From Variovorax sp. OV329 (GTDB lineage: Bacteria; Pseudomonadota; Gammaproteobacteria; Burkholderiales; Burkholderiaceae_C): a stretch of 64,000 bases of DNA. The notes beneath the pieces were generated by a model. It was not told the origin of the DNA. It did not search any database and was given only the letters and a program-made list of their open reading frames with translations. Position numbers and translations under genes: made by a program. The stretch covers positions 496,001-560,000 of the forward strand of contig NZ_FOUG01000001.1 of NCBI RefSeq assembly GCF_900114785.1. Direction: 5' to 3'. Positions 7,857 through 16,760 of this stretch are shown in pieces (the stretch's first letter is position 1; each line of letters starts with the position of its first letter).

Positions 7857-9677
7857 TCAGTTCGGCAGGGCGAACACGGTCAATGATCCTCCGAGTTCGG
7901 TGTACTGGTTGAGTTCCCGGTAACCGCCCACGGCGCCCAGGCCGTCCGTGTCCTTCTCCAGGCCCGCGGCCATGCCGATGCCGGCCCAGCCACCGATGCC
8001 CGAGAACACGCCGACGTACTGCTTGCCCTTGTGCTCATAGGTGAACACGTTGCCGATGATCCCGGAGGGCGTCTTGAACTTGAAGAGTTCCTTGTTGATG
8101 TTCTTCTTGTCCACGCACTTGAGGTAGCCTTCCAGCGTGCCGTAGCAGGAGACGCCGCCGGCCGTGTTGAGCACGCCGCTCCACACCGAGAACTTCTCGG
8201 CCTTGCTCTGCACGATCTTGCCGGTGCCTGCGTTCCAGGTGATGAAGTTGCCCATGCCGCCGTGGCTACCCGGGGCCGGGAACATCGACAGGGTGGCGCC
8301 CACGTAGGGCTGTCCGGCCGTGTACTCGACCTTGAAGGGCTCGTAGTCCATGCACACGTGGTTGGTGGGCACGTAGAAGAGCTTGGTCTCCGGGTCATAC
8401 GAGGCCGGCTGCTGGTCCTTGGTGCCCAGCGCGGCGGGGCAGATGCCCTTGGAATTGACGTCCGGCCCGTTCTGCGCGGTGGAGTACTTGGCCACCACCT
8501 GCGGGCGACCCGTCTTCATGTCGACGTTCGTGGCCCAGTTCACCTTGGGGTCGTACTTCTCGGCGACCAGCAGCGCACCGGTCACGCGGTCCAGCGTGTA
8601 GGCGAAGCCGTTGCGGTCGAAGTGCACCAGCGCCTTGGTGGGCTTGCCCTTGACGTCGATGTCCGCCAGGATCATCTCGTTGATGCCGTCGAAGTCCCAC
8701 TCGTCGTAGGGCGTCATCTGGTAGGCCCACTTGGCCATGCCGGTGTCGACGTCGCGCGCAAAGATGGTCATGGACCACTTGTTGTCACCGGGCCGCTGGG
8801 CCGGGTTCCAGGTCGACGGGTTGCCGGTGCCGTAGTAGACGGCGTTCTGCGCCTTGTCGTAGCTGTACCAGCCCCAGGTGGTGCCGCCGCCGATCTTCCA
8901 CTGGTCGTCCTTCCAGGTCTTCAGCGACGAGTCCTTGCCCACCGGCGCCATCTTGCCGTCGGTCCAGGTCATGGTCTTGTCGGGGTCCATCAGCATCTCG
9001 GCGTCGGGGCCGGTGCTGAAGGCCTTCCACACCTGCTTGCCGCTGTTGAGGTCGTAGGCCGCCAGGAAGCCGCGCACACCCCATTCGCCGCCGCTGATGC
9101 CGGTGATGACCTTGTCCTTGAAGATGTGCGGTGCGTTGGTGTTGACCGCACCCAGCTTCGGGTCGCCGTTCTTCACCGTCCACAGCACCTTGCCGGTCTT
9201 GGCATCGAGCGCGACCAGGTTGCTGTCGGCCTGCTGCAGGATGACCTTGCCTTCCGCATAGGCCACGCCCCGGTTCACCGTGTCGCAGCACATCTGCGGG
9301 ATCACGGCCGGGTCCTGCTTGGGCTCGTACTTCCACACGATCTTCTGTGTGTTGAGGTCGATGGCCCATACCTTGTTGGGGAAGGGCGAGTGCAGATACA
9401 TCATGTCGCCGATGACCAGCGGCGAACCCTCGTGGCCGCGCAGCACGCCGGTCGAGAAGGTCCAGGCCACCTGCATCTTGCCGACGTTGCCGGTGTTGAT
9501 CTGCTTGAGCTTGCTGTAGCGCTGGTTGTACATGTCCCCCGCCTGCATCGCCCAGTTCTTGGAGTTGGCGATGTTCTTCTCGACGTCCGCATTGGCGAAG
9601 GCCAACAGCGGAACCGCCAGTAGCGCCCCCAGAAGATGACGCCATGGGCGCCCCCGGAAATACCCGCTAATTCGCAT
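7857..9677 (-). CDS. xoxF: XoxF, lanthanide-dependent PQQ methanol/alcohol dehydrogenase
   Basis: A 606-residue quinoprotein with a signal peptide (cleaved near AFANA, residue 30) and the eight-blade PQQ propeller. Visible landmarks are the vicinal disulphide C130-C131 ([11 protein letters not shown]), metal ligand E198 (GGEWG), N286 in [18 protein letters not shown], and the catalytic segment [10 protein letters not shown] with Asp at 328 and a second Asp at 330. That second Asp (D-x-D) is the accepted marker of lanthanide-binding XoxF enzymes; calcium-type MxaF has Ala there. It oxidises methanol or other primary alcohols in the periplasm, passing electrons to XoxG. AGGAGA precedes the start. 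No mxaF or mxaI is present. Confidence 0.95.
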   Translation of the reverse strand: MRISGYFRGRPWRHLLGALLAVPLLAFANADVEKNIANSKNWAMQAGDMYNQRYSKLKQINTGNVGKMQVAWTFSTGVLRGHEGSPLVIGDMMYLHSPFPNKVWAIDLNTQKIVWKYEPKQDPAVIPQMCCDTVNRGVAYAEGKVILQQADSNLVALDAKTGKVLWTVKNGDPKLGAVNTNAPHIFKDKVITGISGGEWGVRGFLAAYDLNSGKQVWKAFSTGPDAEMLMDPDKTMTWTDGKMAPVGKDSSLKTWKDDQWKIGGGTTWGWYSYDKAQNAVYYGTGNPSTWNPAQRPGDNKWSMTIFARDVDTGMAKWAYQMTPYDEWDFDGINEMILADIDVKGKPTKALVHFDRNGFAYTLDRVTGALLVAEKYDPKVNWATNVDMKTGRPQVVAKYSTAQNGPDVNSKGICPAALGTKDQQPASYDPETKLFYVPTNHVCMDYEPFKVEYTAGQPYVGATLSMFPAPGSHGGMGNFITWNAGTGKIVQSKAEKFSVWSGVLNTAGGVSCYGTLEGYLKCVDKKNINKELFKFKTPSGIIGNVFTYEHKGKQYVGVFSGIGGWAGIGMAAGLEKDTDGLGAVGGYRELNQYTELGGSLTVFALPN

Positions 9678-10060
9678 GGAAGTCTCCTTGTTCTGAAGTC
9701 AAGGGCCGGCCCGCACGGAAGCGCCGAAAGGGCGACCGCCGCGCCCTCGGAGGGCGCTGGCAAGCGCGCTAAATGCAAGTTGCGCGCCCGCTCGATCTCG
9801 CACCTTGTTCAGGGGAAACCCTATTGGTGGAGAACATCTGCAAGGACAACCCGGGGCCTTCGAAGATGGCCCTGCCGCGGGCGTTTTTCCCTTGACGGCG
9901 CAACCGGCATCGGACGTAGTAGCGGGCACGCTGCGCCGGATGTGTGGCAACCACTTTCGACACAGAGTGTTTCATCGACAGCCTCCCTGGCGCAGCGCCA
10001 CGCAGCACGTGCCGGGAGGCCCCCGCCGCGGCCCGCCTATTGCTTGAACGAACCCATCTC
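9678..10060. other. Divergent intergenic region between xoxF and the PQQ-ABC operon
   Basis: These 383 bases hold no convincing gene and should contain the xoxF promoter (minus strand) and that of the ABC/mxa gene run (plus strand). The AGGAG ribosome site of xoxF is at its left end. I looked for sigma-54 elements, long inverted repeats and the TCATGA motif found before pqqA and saw none that were convincing. The ATP-binding-protein reading frame extends upstream to 9944, but that extension is not family-like. Confidence 0.5.
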
Positions 10061-10801
10061 ATGCCATCGACGCCTGAACCGACAACCATGCTGCGCACCA
10101 CCGGCCTGACCAAGCGCTACGGTGAGCGTGCTGCGTTGAAGGACCTGTCGGTGAGCCTGCCGGCCGGCCAGTTCGTGGCGCTGCTGGGGCCCAACGGGGC
10201 GGGCAAGTCCACGCTGTTCCAGGTGCTCACCGGCCTCTTCGCCGCGGACGAGGGCGAGGTCGAGGTGGCCGGGCATTCAATGGCCCGGTCAGGCACGGCG
10301 GCGCTGCGCCACATCGGCGTGGTGTTCCAGCAGATCTCGCTGGACCTGGACCTGAGCGTGCGGCGCAACCTGCTGTTCCAGGCCGACCTGCACGGGCTGC
10401 CACGCCGGCTCGCGGCGCAGCGCATCCAGGCCGGCTGCGAGCGGCTGGGAATCGCCGCCGACCTGGACCGCCGCACGCGCGAGCTGTCCGGCGGCAACCG
10501 GCGCAAGGTGGAACTGGTGCGCGCTGGCCTGCACCAGCCGTCGGTGCTGCTGATGGACGAGGCCACGGTGGGGCTGGACCCCAAGTCGCGGCAGGACCTG
10601 CTGCGCGCCATCCACACGGACGTGCAGGAGCGCGGCGTCTGCGTGCTGTGGGCCACGCATCAGGTAGAAGAAACGAGCCGCGCCGACCGCGTGCTGGTGT
10701 TGCACAAGGGAGCACTGCTCGCCGATGGAACACCCGCGCAGGTGACGCAGGCACTGGGCGGGCCGACGCTGGAGGCCGGCTTCATCGCCCGAACGAGTTG
10801 A
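10061..10801 (+). CDS. ABC transporter ATPase, PQQ-dependent alcohol dehydrogenase system
   Basis: A 246-residue ABC ATPase: Walker A GPNGAGKST, Q-loop VVFQQIS, signature LSGGNRRKVELVRA, Walker B VLLMDEATVGLDP and a switch His in WATHQ. Together with the next three genes it forms the PQQ-linked ABC module (ATPase, YVTN propeller, binding protein, PedC-type permease) seen beside quinoprotein alcohol dehydrogenases; its substrate is not established. I chose the ATG at 10061; MLRTTGLTKRYG at 10088 is an equally possible start and begins exactly at the domain. The frame extends upstream to 9944 without family character. It is followed after 41 bases by the propeller gene. Confidence 0.85.
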   Translation: MPSTPEPTTMLRTTGLTKRYGERAALKDLSVSLPAGQFVALLGPNGAGKSTLFQVLTGLFAADEGEVEVAGHSMARSGTAALRHIGVVFQQISLDLDLSVRRNLLFQADLHGLPRRLAAQRIQAGCERLGIAADLDRRTRELSGGNRRKVELVRAGLHQPSVLLMDEATVGLDPKSRQDLLRAIHTDVQERGVCVLWATHQVEETSRADRVLVLHKGALLADGTPAQVTQALGGPTLEAGFIARTS

Positions 10802-10842
10802 AAGCAAAACGAAATCCGAGACAAAAGAAGGAGACAGCAAAG

Positions 10843-11835
10843 ATGAGCGCAAGAACCCGAATCGCGACACGCACGGCCCGATGGATGCTCGGGATGACGG
10901 CGGGCCTGTGCCTGGCCGGCGCCGCGCTGGCGCAGGGCACCGCCTACGTGTCCAGCGAGAAGGACCAGGCGCTCACGCTCATCGACCTCGCCACGCTCAG
11001 CGTCAAGGGCACCATCCCCACCTGCAAGCGCGGCCGGCACATCCAGATGACGGCGCAGGGCCAGATCATGCTGGCCTGCACCGATTCGAATGCGGCCGAC
11101 GTGATCGACCCGGCCACGGGCAAGTCGGTGCGCCGCATTCCGCTGGGCGACGAGCCGGAGGCCTTCGACATCTCGCCGGACGGCAAGACCCTCTACGTGT
11201 CCAACGAGGACGAGGGCGCGGTGAGCTTCATCGATGCGGCCAACGGCAAGGTGCTGAACACCATCAAGGTCGGCAAGGAGCCCGAGGGCGTCAAGGTCAG
11301 CGCCGACGGCAAGACGCTGTACGTCACCTCCGAGGTGGCCAGCCTCGTGCATGCCATCGACGTGGCCAGCGCCAAGGTGGTGAAGAACATCAAGGTGGGC
11401 AAGCGGCCGCGCCGCATGGCCTTCACGCCCGACGGCAAGGAGCTGTGGGTGACCAACGAACTGGATGCCAGCGTGAGCATCGTCGCCACCGACACGGGCA
11501 CCGTGAAGGACACGATCAAGTTCGAGGTCAAAGGCGCGCGCAGCGAGGACATCACGCCGGTGGGCATCCAGATCTCGCGCGACGGCAAGCGGGCCTTCGT
11601 GGCGCTGGGCCGGGCCAACCACGTGGCCTTCGTCGACGTGCCGGCGCGCAAGGTCACCCACCTCGTGCTGGTGGGCAAGCGGGCCTGGAACGTCACGCTG
11701 GACAAGGCCGAGGCGCGGCTGTACGTGGTCAACGGGCTGAGCGACGACGTCACGGTGGTCGACGTGGCGGCCGCCAAGCCGATCAAGAGCATTCCGGTGG
11801 GGCGCGTGCCTTACGGACTGGTGGTGGTCGAATGA
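10843..11835 (+). CDS. YVTN-type beta-propeller protein of the PQQ-linked ABC module
   Basis: A 330-residue periplasmic protein. The signal peptide is MSARTRIATRTARWMLGMTA followed by GLCLAGAALAQ. The rest is seven YVTN-like propeller blades with the repeating pattern SPDGKTLYVSNEDEGAVSFID / VGKEPEGVKVS. This matches the PQQ-dependent catabolism-associated beta-propeller family. It may act as a periplasmic adaptor of the transporter or of the dehydrogenase; the exact role is unknown. AGAAGGAGA lies just upstream of the ATG. The TGA overlaps the start of the binding protein gene (ATGA). Confidence 0.85.
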   Translation: MSARTRIATRTARWMLGMTAGLCLAGAALAQGTAYVSSEKDQALTLIDLATLSVKGTIPTCKRGRHIQMTAQGQIMLACTDSNAADVIDPATGKSVRRIPLGDEPEAFDISPDGKTLYVSNEDEGAVSFIDAANGKVLNTIKVGKEPEGVKVSADGKTLYVTSEVASLVHAIDVASAKVVKNIKVGKRPRRMAFTPDGKELWVTNELDASVSIVATDTGTVKDTIKFEVKGARSEDITPVGIQISRDGKRAFVALGRANHVAFVDVPARKVTHLVLVGKRAWNVTLDKAEARLYVVNGLSDDVTVVDVAAAKPIKSIPVGRVPYGLVVVE

Positions 11836-12995
11836 AGTGGCCGGGCGCCTGGGCGGCGGTGCTGCTGGCCGTGAGCGGGCAGGCGGCGATGGCCGCCACC
11901 CCGCTCAAGGCCACGCTGCTGTCGCCCGAGCCCGATGCGCGCATGGACCGCTCGCGCCTGGAGCGGCAGTACCTGGGCCATCCCGGCGGCCCGGTGAGCG
12001 ACGGGTTGAAGGTGGCGCTGGAGGAGGGCGAGTTCGAGCTACAGGCGGTCGACGGCGCGGTGCAACTGGCCACGCAGACCCCCGATTCGGCGGCCGCCGC
12101 GCGCAGCGCCGCGCAGGCGGCGGAGAAGGCGGGGGCGGCGGTGCTGATCACCGACCTGCCGGCCGACTGGACGCTGGCCGTGGCCGATGCGGTGAAGCTG
12201 CCGGTGATCAACATCGGCGAGGCCGCCGACCGGCTGCGCGAGCAGGACTGCCGCGCGCGCCTGTTCCACATCCTGCCGAGCGAGCGCATGCGAGCCGATG
12301 CGCTGGCGCAGACGCTGGTGTCCCGCAAGTGGAGCAAGCTGCTCCTGCTGGTGGGACCGAGCCCGCAGGACCAGCTGCGCGCCGCGACGGCGCAGGCCTC
12401 CATCAAGCGCTACGGGCTGCAGGTGGTGGGCACCAAGTCCTTCAAGCTCTCGGGAGATCCACGCGAGCGCGACCTGGCCAACCCGCTGCTGCTGACGGCG
12501 GGCAGCAGCTACGACGCCGTCTGGGTGGTGGACAGCGATGGCGAGTTCGCGCGCGGCCTGCCCTACCGAACGGTGCTGCCGCGCCCGGTGGTGGGCGACG
12601 CGGGGCTGGTCGCGCTGGCCTGGCATGCGCAGTTCGAGCGCTACGGCGCGCCGCAGGTGTCGCGCCGCTTCGCCAAGGCCACCGGCCGCCCGATGACGGC
12701 GAGCGACTGGGCCGCGTGGATGGCGGGCAAGGCGCTGGTGGCCATTGCCACTGCCGTTCCCAAGGGGCCCGCCGCGGCGTGGGCCAAGGCGCTGGCTGCC
12801 ACGCCGCTGGACGGCTCCAAGGGCACGCAGCTGAGCTTTCGCGCCTGGGACGGCCAGCTGCGCCAGACCCTGTTGCTCACCGATGGACAGGGCGTGATCT
12901 CGCAGGCGCCCATCGAAGGCCTGCTGCACCCCAGCAACGTGCTGGACACCCTGGGTGCCGATGCGCCGGAGAAGAAATGCAGGACGACGCCGTGA
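11832..12995 (+). CDS. ABC substrate-binding protein, PQQ-dependent alcohol dehydrogenase system
   Basis: A 387-residue type I periplasmic binding-fold protein (amino-acid/branched-chain binding-like) with a signal peptide (MKWPGAWAAVLLAVSGQAAM then AA). Two lobes are visible: an N-terminal half with AAVLITDLPADWTLAVADAV and RLFHILPSERMRADALAQTL, and a C-terminal half with YDAVWVVDSDGEFARGLPYR. This is the arrangement of the PQQ-linked ABC binding family. Unusually, type I binding folds normally serve importers, whereas the permease next door is of the ABC-2 exporter class. It is translationally coupled to both neighbours (ATGA at 11832; a 19-base overlap downstream). Confidence 0.82.
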   Translation: MKWPGAWAAVLLAVSGQAAMAATPLKATLLSPEPDARMDRSRLERQYLGHPGGPVSDGLKVALEEGEFELQAVDGAVQLATQTPDSAAAARSAAQAAEKAGAAVLITDLPADWTLAVADAVKLPVINIGEAADRLREQDCRARLFHILPSERMRADALAQTLVSRKWSKLLLLVGPSPQDQLRAATAQASIKRYGLQVVGTKSFKLSGDPRERDLANPLLLTAGSSYDAVWVVDSDGEFARGLPYRTVLPRPVVGDAGLVALAWHAQFERYGAPQVSRRFAKATGRPMTASDWAAWMAGKALVAIATAVPKGPAAAWAKALAATPLDGSKGTQLSFRAWDGQLRQTLLLTDGQGVISQAPIEGLLHPSNVLDTLGADAPEKKCRTTP

Positions 12996-13855
12996 TCGAG
13001 CAGCCGCCCGCCCGGGCCGAGCCTGCACGGCACGGCACGGTCATGCACGCGCTGCAGGGCCTGCGGGCCATCGTCGTGCGCGAGCTGTTCAAGTTTTCGC
13101 AGCAGACCGGCCGGCTGGTGTCGGCGCTGGTGCGGCCGCTGTTGTGGCTGGCGGTGTTCGCGGCGGGCTTTCGCAACGTGTTCGGCGTGGCCATCGTGGA
13201 GCCCTACGACACCTACATTCCCTACGACGTCTACATCGCGCCGGGCCTGGTGGGCATGGTGCTGCTGTTCAACGGCATGCAGTCCTCGCTGGCCATGGTG
13301 TATGACCGCGAGATGGGCCTGATGCGCCTCCTGCTCACCGCGCCCTTGCCGCGCTGGTGGCTGCTGTTCTCCAAGCTGTGCGCGACCGCGCTGCTCTCGG
13401 TGCTGCAGGCGCTGGCCTTCGTGGCGGTGGCGGCGCTGCTGGGCACCGACCTGCCGGTGCTGTCGCTGGGCGGCCTGCACGCGCTGGTGGCGCTGTGCTG
13501 CGGCGCGCTGATGCTGGGCGCGCTGGGCCTGCTGCTGTCGGTCTACATCAAGCAGCTGGAGAACTTCGCGGGCACGATGAACTTCGTCATCTTCCCCATG
13601 TACTTCATGTCCACCGCGCTCTATCCGCTGTGGAAGCTGCAGGAGTCGGGCGCCGAGTGGGTCTACCAGCTGGCGCGCTTCAACCCCTTCACCCATGCGG
13701 TGGAATGGATCCGCTTCGCGCTGTACGGCAAGGATCCCGGCATGGCGCCGTGGATCGTGCTGGGCTGCCTGGCGGTGTTCTTCCTGCTGGCCTGCTGGGG
13801 CTACGACCCGCAGCGCGGCTTCGGCGGCCTCACCAAGCGGGGCGGGCCGCCATGA
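12977..13855 (+). CDS. ABC-2 type permease, PedC-like
   Basis: A 292-residue inner-membrane protein of the ABC-2 class with about six helices, for example RPLLWLAVFAAGF, YIAPGLVGMVLLFNGM, ALLSVLQALAFVAVAALLG, LVALCCGALMLGALGLLL and IVLGCLAVFFLLACWG. It carries the ABC-2 features YDREMGLMRLLLTAPLPRWW and a C-terminal NPFTHAVEWIRFALYG. It is the membrane partner of the ATPase at 10061. The start is uncertain: ATG 12977 overlaps the binding protein by 19 bases, whereas GTG 12992 would give a GTGA overlap. ABC-2 permeases normally export or flip substrates. Confidence 0.82.
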   Translation: MQDDAVIEQPPARAEPARHGTVMHALQGLRAIVVRELFKFSQQTGRLVSALVRPLLWLAVFAAGFRNVFGVAIVEPYDTYIPYDVYIAPGLVGMVLLFNGMQSSLAMVYDREMGLMRLLLTAPLPRWWLLFSKLCATALLSVLQALAFVAVAALLGTDLPVLSLGGLHALVALCCGALMLGALGLLLSVYIKQLENFAGTMNFVIFPMYFMSTALYPLWKLQESGAEWVYQLARFNPFTHAVEWIRFALYGKDPGMAPWIVLGCLAVFFLLACWGYDPQRGFGGLTKRGGPP

Positions 13856-14844
13856 GCGTCGGTCGCCGCCGCTGGCTGGCCGGTGCGGCAGCGCTGGCAC
13901 TGGGCGGGGTACAGCTCTCGCCGCTGGGGAACGCGCGGGCCGCCGACGGCTTTCCCGCGCGGCCCATCAACATGTGGGTGCCCTGGACGCCCGGCGGCGC
14001 GACCGACCTCTCGCTGCGCCTGCTGGCCGAACTCGCAACGCCTGCGCTGGGCCAGCCGGTGATCGTGCAGAACCGCGCGGGCGCCGGCGGCACGCTGGCC
14101 ATGCCGGTGCTGACGCAGGCCGAGCCCAACGGCTACACCATCGCCCAGATGCCGCAGCCGGTGTTCCGTGCGCCCTTCGTCACCAAGGTGCTGTGGGACC
14201 CGGTGCGCGACGTCACGCCCATCATCCAGATCTCGGGCGTGACCTTCGGGGTGCTGGTGCGCGCCGGAAGCCCCTTGCGCGGGCTGGACCAGCTCTTCGC
14301 CTTCGCCCGCGCCCGGCCGGGCGAGCTGACCATCGCCACCAACGGCGTGGGCACCACGCCGCACCTGGTGCTGGAGACGCTGTTCACCGAACGCGGGCTG
14401 CGCTACATCCACGTGCCCTACAAGGGGACCTCGGAGCTGACGCTGGCGGTGGAGTCGGGCCAGGTGATGGTGGGCGTCAATTCCACCGGCTTCGCACCCG
14501 AGGTGGACGCCGGGCGGCTGCGTTTGCTGGCGACCATGGGCGACAAGCGGACCAGGCGCTGGCCGCAGGTGCCCACGCTGCGCGACCTGGGCTTCGACAT
14601 CGTGGCGATGTCGCCCTACGGGCTGTCCGGCCCGCGCGGCCTGCCGGACGACATCGTGAAGGTGCTGCACGACGGCTTCAGGAAGGCGTTGTTCGACCCG
14701 CGCTTCGCCGAGGACCTGGCCAGGTACGACCAGGAGATCGCCTACCTCGGCCCGCAGGATTACGCACAGGCCTGCCGCGAGGAATACGCCAAGGAACGCG
14801 CGGCGGCCGAGCGGATGAAGGCCCGCAGCAGCACAGGCAGTTGA
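13852..14844 (+). CDS. Bug/TctC-family periplasmic binding protein
   Basis: A 330-residue exported protein. The N-terminus has MSVGRRRWLAGAAALALGG, which could be a Tat-type (RRRWL) or Sec signal. The mature start FPARPINMWVPWTPGGATDL is the typical Bug/TctC opening, followed by NRAGAGGTLAMPVLTQAEPNG, HVPYKGTSELTLAVESGQV and LPDDIVKVLHDGFRKAL. The family binds small carboxylates; Burkholderiales carry many orphan copies without TctA/TctB, as here. Its ATGA overlap with the permease ties it to the PQQ-ABC operon, which is unusual and suggests a sensor or carrier role there. The ligand is unknown. Confidence 0.88.
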   Translation: MSVGRRRWLAGAAALALGGVQLSPLGNARAADGFPARPINMWVPWTPGGATDLSLRLLAELATPALGQPVIVQNRAGAGGTLAMPVLTQAEPNGYTIAQMPQPVFRAPFVTKVLWDPVRDVTPIIQISGVTFGVLVRAGSPLRGLDQLFAFARARPGELTIATNGVGTTPHLVLETLFTERGLRYIHVPYKGTSELTLAVESGQVMVGVNSTGFAPEVDAGRLRLLATMGDKRTRRWPQVPTLRDLGFDIVAMSPYGLSGPRGLPDDIVKVLHDGFRKALFDPRFAEDLARYDQEIAYLGPQDYAQACREEYAKERAAAERMKARSSTGS

Positions 14845-14863
14845 GAACTCCGGAGGTTTTCCG

Positions 14864-15886
14864 ATGGACCGTGACGATGCAGTGATGAGCGACTGGCGCC
14901 AGCGGGCCCTGCGGCTGGAAGCCGAGGTCGCCAAGGCCGTGATCGGCCAGGCGCGCACCGTGCGACAGATCAACACGGCCGTCTTCGCGCGCGGCCACGT
15001 GCTGCTGCAGGGCGACGTGGGCGTGGGCAAGACCACGCTGCTGCGCGCTTTCGCGCAGGTGCTGGGCGGAGACTTCGCGCGCGTCGAAGGGACCATCGAC
15101 CTGATGCCCGGCGACCTCATCTACTACACGCACATCAGCGCCGAAGGCCGGCCGGCGGTGGAGCCCGGCCCGCTGGTGCGCTACGGCGAGAACCTGGCGA
15201 TCTTCTTCTTCAACGAGATCAACCGGGCGCGCCCGCAGGTGCATTCGCTGCTGCTGCGGGTGATGGCCGAGCGCAGCGTGTCGGCCTTCAGCCGCGAGTT
15301 CCACTTCCCGCACCTGCTGGTCTTTGCCGACCGCAACCGCGTGGAGCGCGAGGAGACCTTCGAGATCTCCGCCGCCGCCCGCGACCGCTTCATGCTGGAG
15401 GTGACCATGGACACGCCGGCGGACGAGGCGCAGCGGCGACAGCTGATGATCGAGCCGCGCTTCCACGACACCGACCGGCTCATCGGCGAGCTGGACAGCG
15501 CGCTGGTCGCCTACCAGGAACTGAACCAGGTGGCGGAGCTGATCCAGCGCGGCGTGCAGGCCTCGGACGCCCTGCAGACCTACGCGCTGGACCTGTGGCG
15601 CGCCACCGCCGCGCCTGCCGACTACGGCGTGCGCCTGCCGGACCTGGACGCCTCGCAGCTCATGCTGGCCGGCGCCAGCCCGCGCGGCATGAGCCTCTTG
15701 ATGCGTGCCGCCCGGGTCACGGCCTGGCTGGACGGGCGCGGCCATGTCACGCCGGAGGACGTGCAGGCGGTGTTCGCGCCGGCCATCGCGCACCGGCTGT
15801 GCTACCAGCCGGTGTACGAGATGCGCCGCCAGGACATCTCGGGGCGGCTGATGAACGCGATCCTCTCCAGCGTGGCGGCGCCCTGA
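14864..15886 (+). CDS. mxaR: MoxR/MxaR AAA+ ATPase
   Basis: A 340-residue MoxR-type AAA+ protein: Walker A GDVGVGKTT, the MoxR loop EGTIDLMPGDLI, Walker B AIFFFNEINRARPQVHSLLL, an arginine region AARDRFMLE, and a winged C-terminal lid. MoxR proteins are chaperone-like ATPases that work with the von Willebrand A proteins encoded beside them; in mxa clusters they are needed for active methanol dehydrogenase. The start at 14864 has GGAGG seven bases upstream; an internal ATG at 14885 is less well placed. It opens the mxaRSACKL run. Confidence 0.9.
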   Translation: MDRDDAVMSDWRQRALRLEAEVAKAVIGQARTVRQINTAVFARGHVLLQGDVGVGKTTLLRAFAQVLGGDFARVEGTIDLMPGDLIYYTHISAEGRPAVEPGPLVRYGENLAIFFFNEINRARPQVHSLLLRVMAERSVSAFSREFHFPHLLVFADRNRVEREETFEISAAARDRFMLEVTMDTPADEAQRRQLMIEPRFHDTDRLIGELDSALVAYQELNQVAELIQRGVQASDALQTYALDLWRATAAPADYGVRLPDLDASQLMLAGASPRGMSLLMRAARVTAWLDGRGHVTPEDVQAVFAPAIAHRLCYQPVYEMRRQDISGRLMNAILSSVAAP

Positions 15887-15899
15887 GCGCAACGGCGTC

Positions 15900-16754
15900 A
15901 TGGCACAGTCGCCCGCCGTTCAAGAACTGCACTACCGCATCGGAGCGCCGGCGCTCGGCCACTTCCCTGGCTCGCACCGCAGCACGCGCGGCGACGGCGG
16001 CTTCGAGTTCCGCGGCCACGCGCCGCTGCTGGACGCGCCCGACGCGCGCCGGCTCGACCTGCATGCCAGCCTGCGCGATCCCTTCGGCAACTGGATCGTG
16101 CGCGTCTACAGCCAGCGCAAGGCGATCCCGGTGGTGATGGTGGCCGACCTGTCGGCCTCGATGGGTTTCAGTGCCACGCGCCGCAAGCTGGACGTGCTGG
16201 CCGACTTCGCGGGCAGCCTGTCCTGGTCGGCCTGGCGCAGCGGCGATGCCTTCGGCTTCGTGGGCTGCGACAGCGAGGTGCGCCAAGACCTGCTGCAGCC
16301 GCCGACGCGCGCACGCGGCGTCGGCACGGCCTTGGCGGAAAAGCTCCGCACGCTGGCGCTGCAGGGCCGCTCGGCGAAGGGGCTGGGCCGGGCCGCGCTG
16401 TACCTGGGGCGGCAGCGCTCGCTGGTGTTCCTGGTGTCCGACTTCCACCTGCCGCTGCCGGAGCTCGAGGCCGTGCTGGCCTCCATGGCCCACCATGAGT
16501 TGGTGCCGGTGGTGCTGTGGGACCCGCTGGAATTTGCCTTGAGCAACCGGCGCGGCCTGCTGCGCGCCTACGACCCGGAAGGTGGCGGCCCGAAGCTGCT
16601 GTGGTGGCGCCCGGCGCTGCGCGACAAGTGGCTGGCCGCGCAGCAGTCGCGACGCGCCGCGCTGCGGCAGGCCTTCGACAGGCATCGGCTCAAGCCCCTG
16701 TTCATCGAAGGCGCCTTCGATGCCGATGCGGTCACGCGTCACTTCCATTCCTAG
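15900..16754 (+). CDS. mxaS: MxaS-like DUF58/VWA-related protein
   Basis: A 284-residue cytosolic protein of the DUF58 family. The DUF58 segment DLHASLRDPFGNWIVRVYSQ leads into a degenerate von Willebrand A fold with VVMVADLSASMGF, a D-x-S-x-S MIDAS motif, then LVFLVSDFHLPLPELEAVL. MxaS partners MoxR/MxaR in maturation of the quinoprotein dehydrogenase. It follows mxaR by 13 bases and precedes mxaA by 6. Naming relies on family and on gene order; the biochemical step in metal insertion is not known. Confidence 0.86.
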   Translation: MAQSPAVQELHYRIGAPALGHFPGSHRSTRGDGGFEFRGHAPLLDAPDARRLDLHASLRDPFGNWIVRVYSQRKAIPVVMVADLSASMGFSATRRKLDVLADFAGSLSWSAWRSGDAFGFVGCDSEVRQDLLQPPTRARGVGTALAEKLRTLALQGRSAKGLGRAALYLGRQRSLVFLVSDFHLPLPELEAVLASMAHHELVPVVLWDPLEFALSNRRGLLRAYDPEGGGPKLLWWRPALRDKWLAAQQSRRAALRQAFDRHRLKPLFIEGAFDADAVTRHFHS

Positions 16755-16760
16755 GCGCAC

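Noticed and set aside
7857..9677. Calcium-type MxaF identity for the dehydrogenase
   Set aside because: The residue two after the catalytic Asp is Asp (D330), not Ala, and no mxaI follows; XoxF is the better call.
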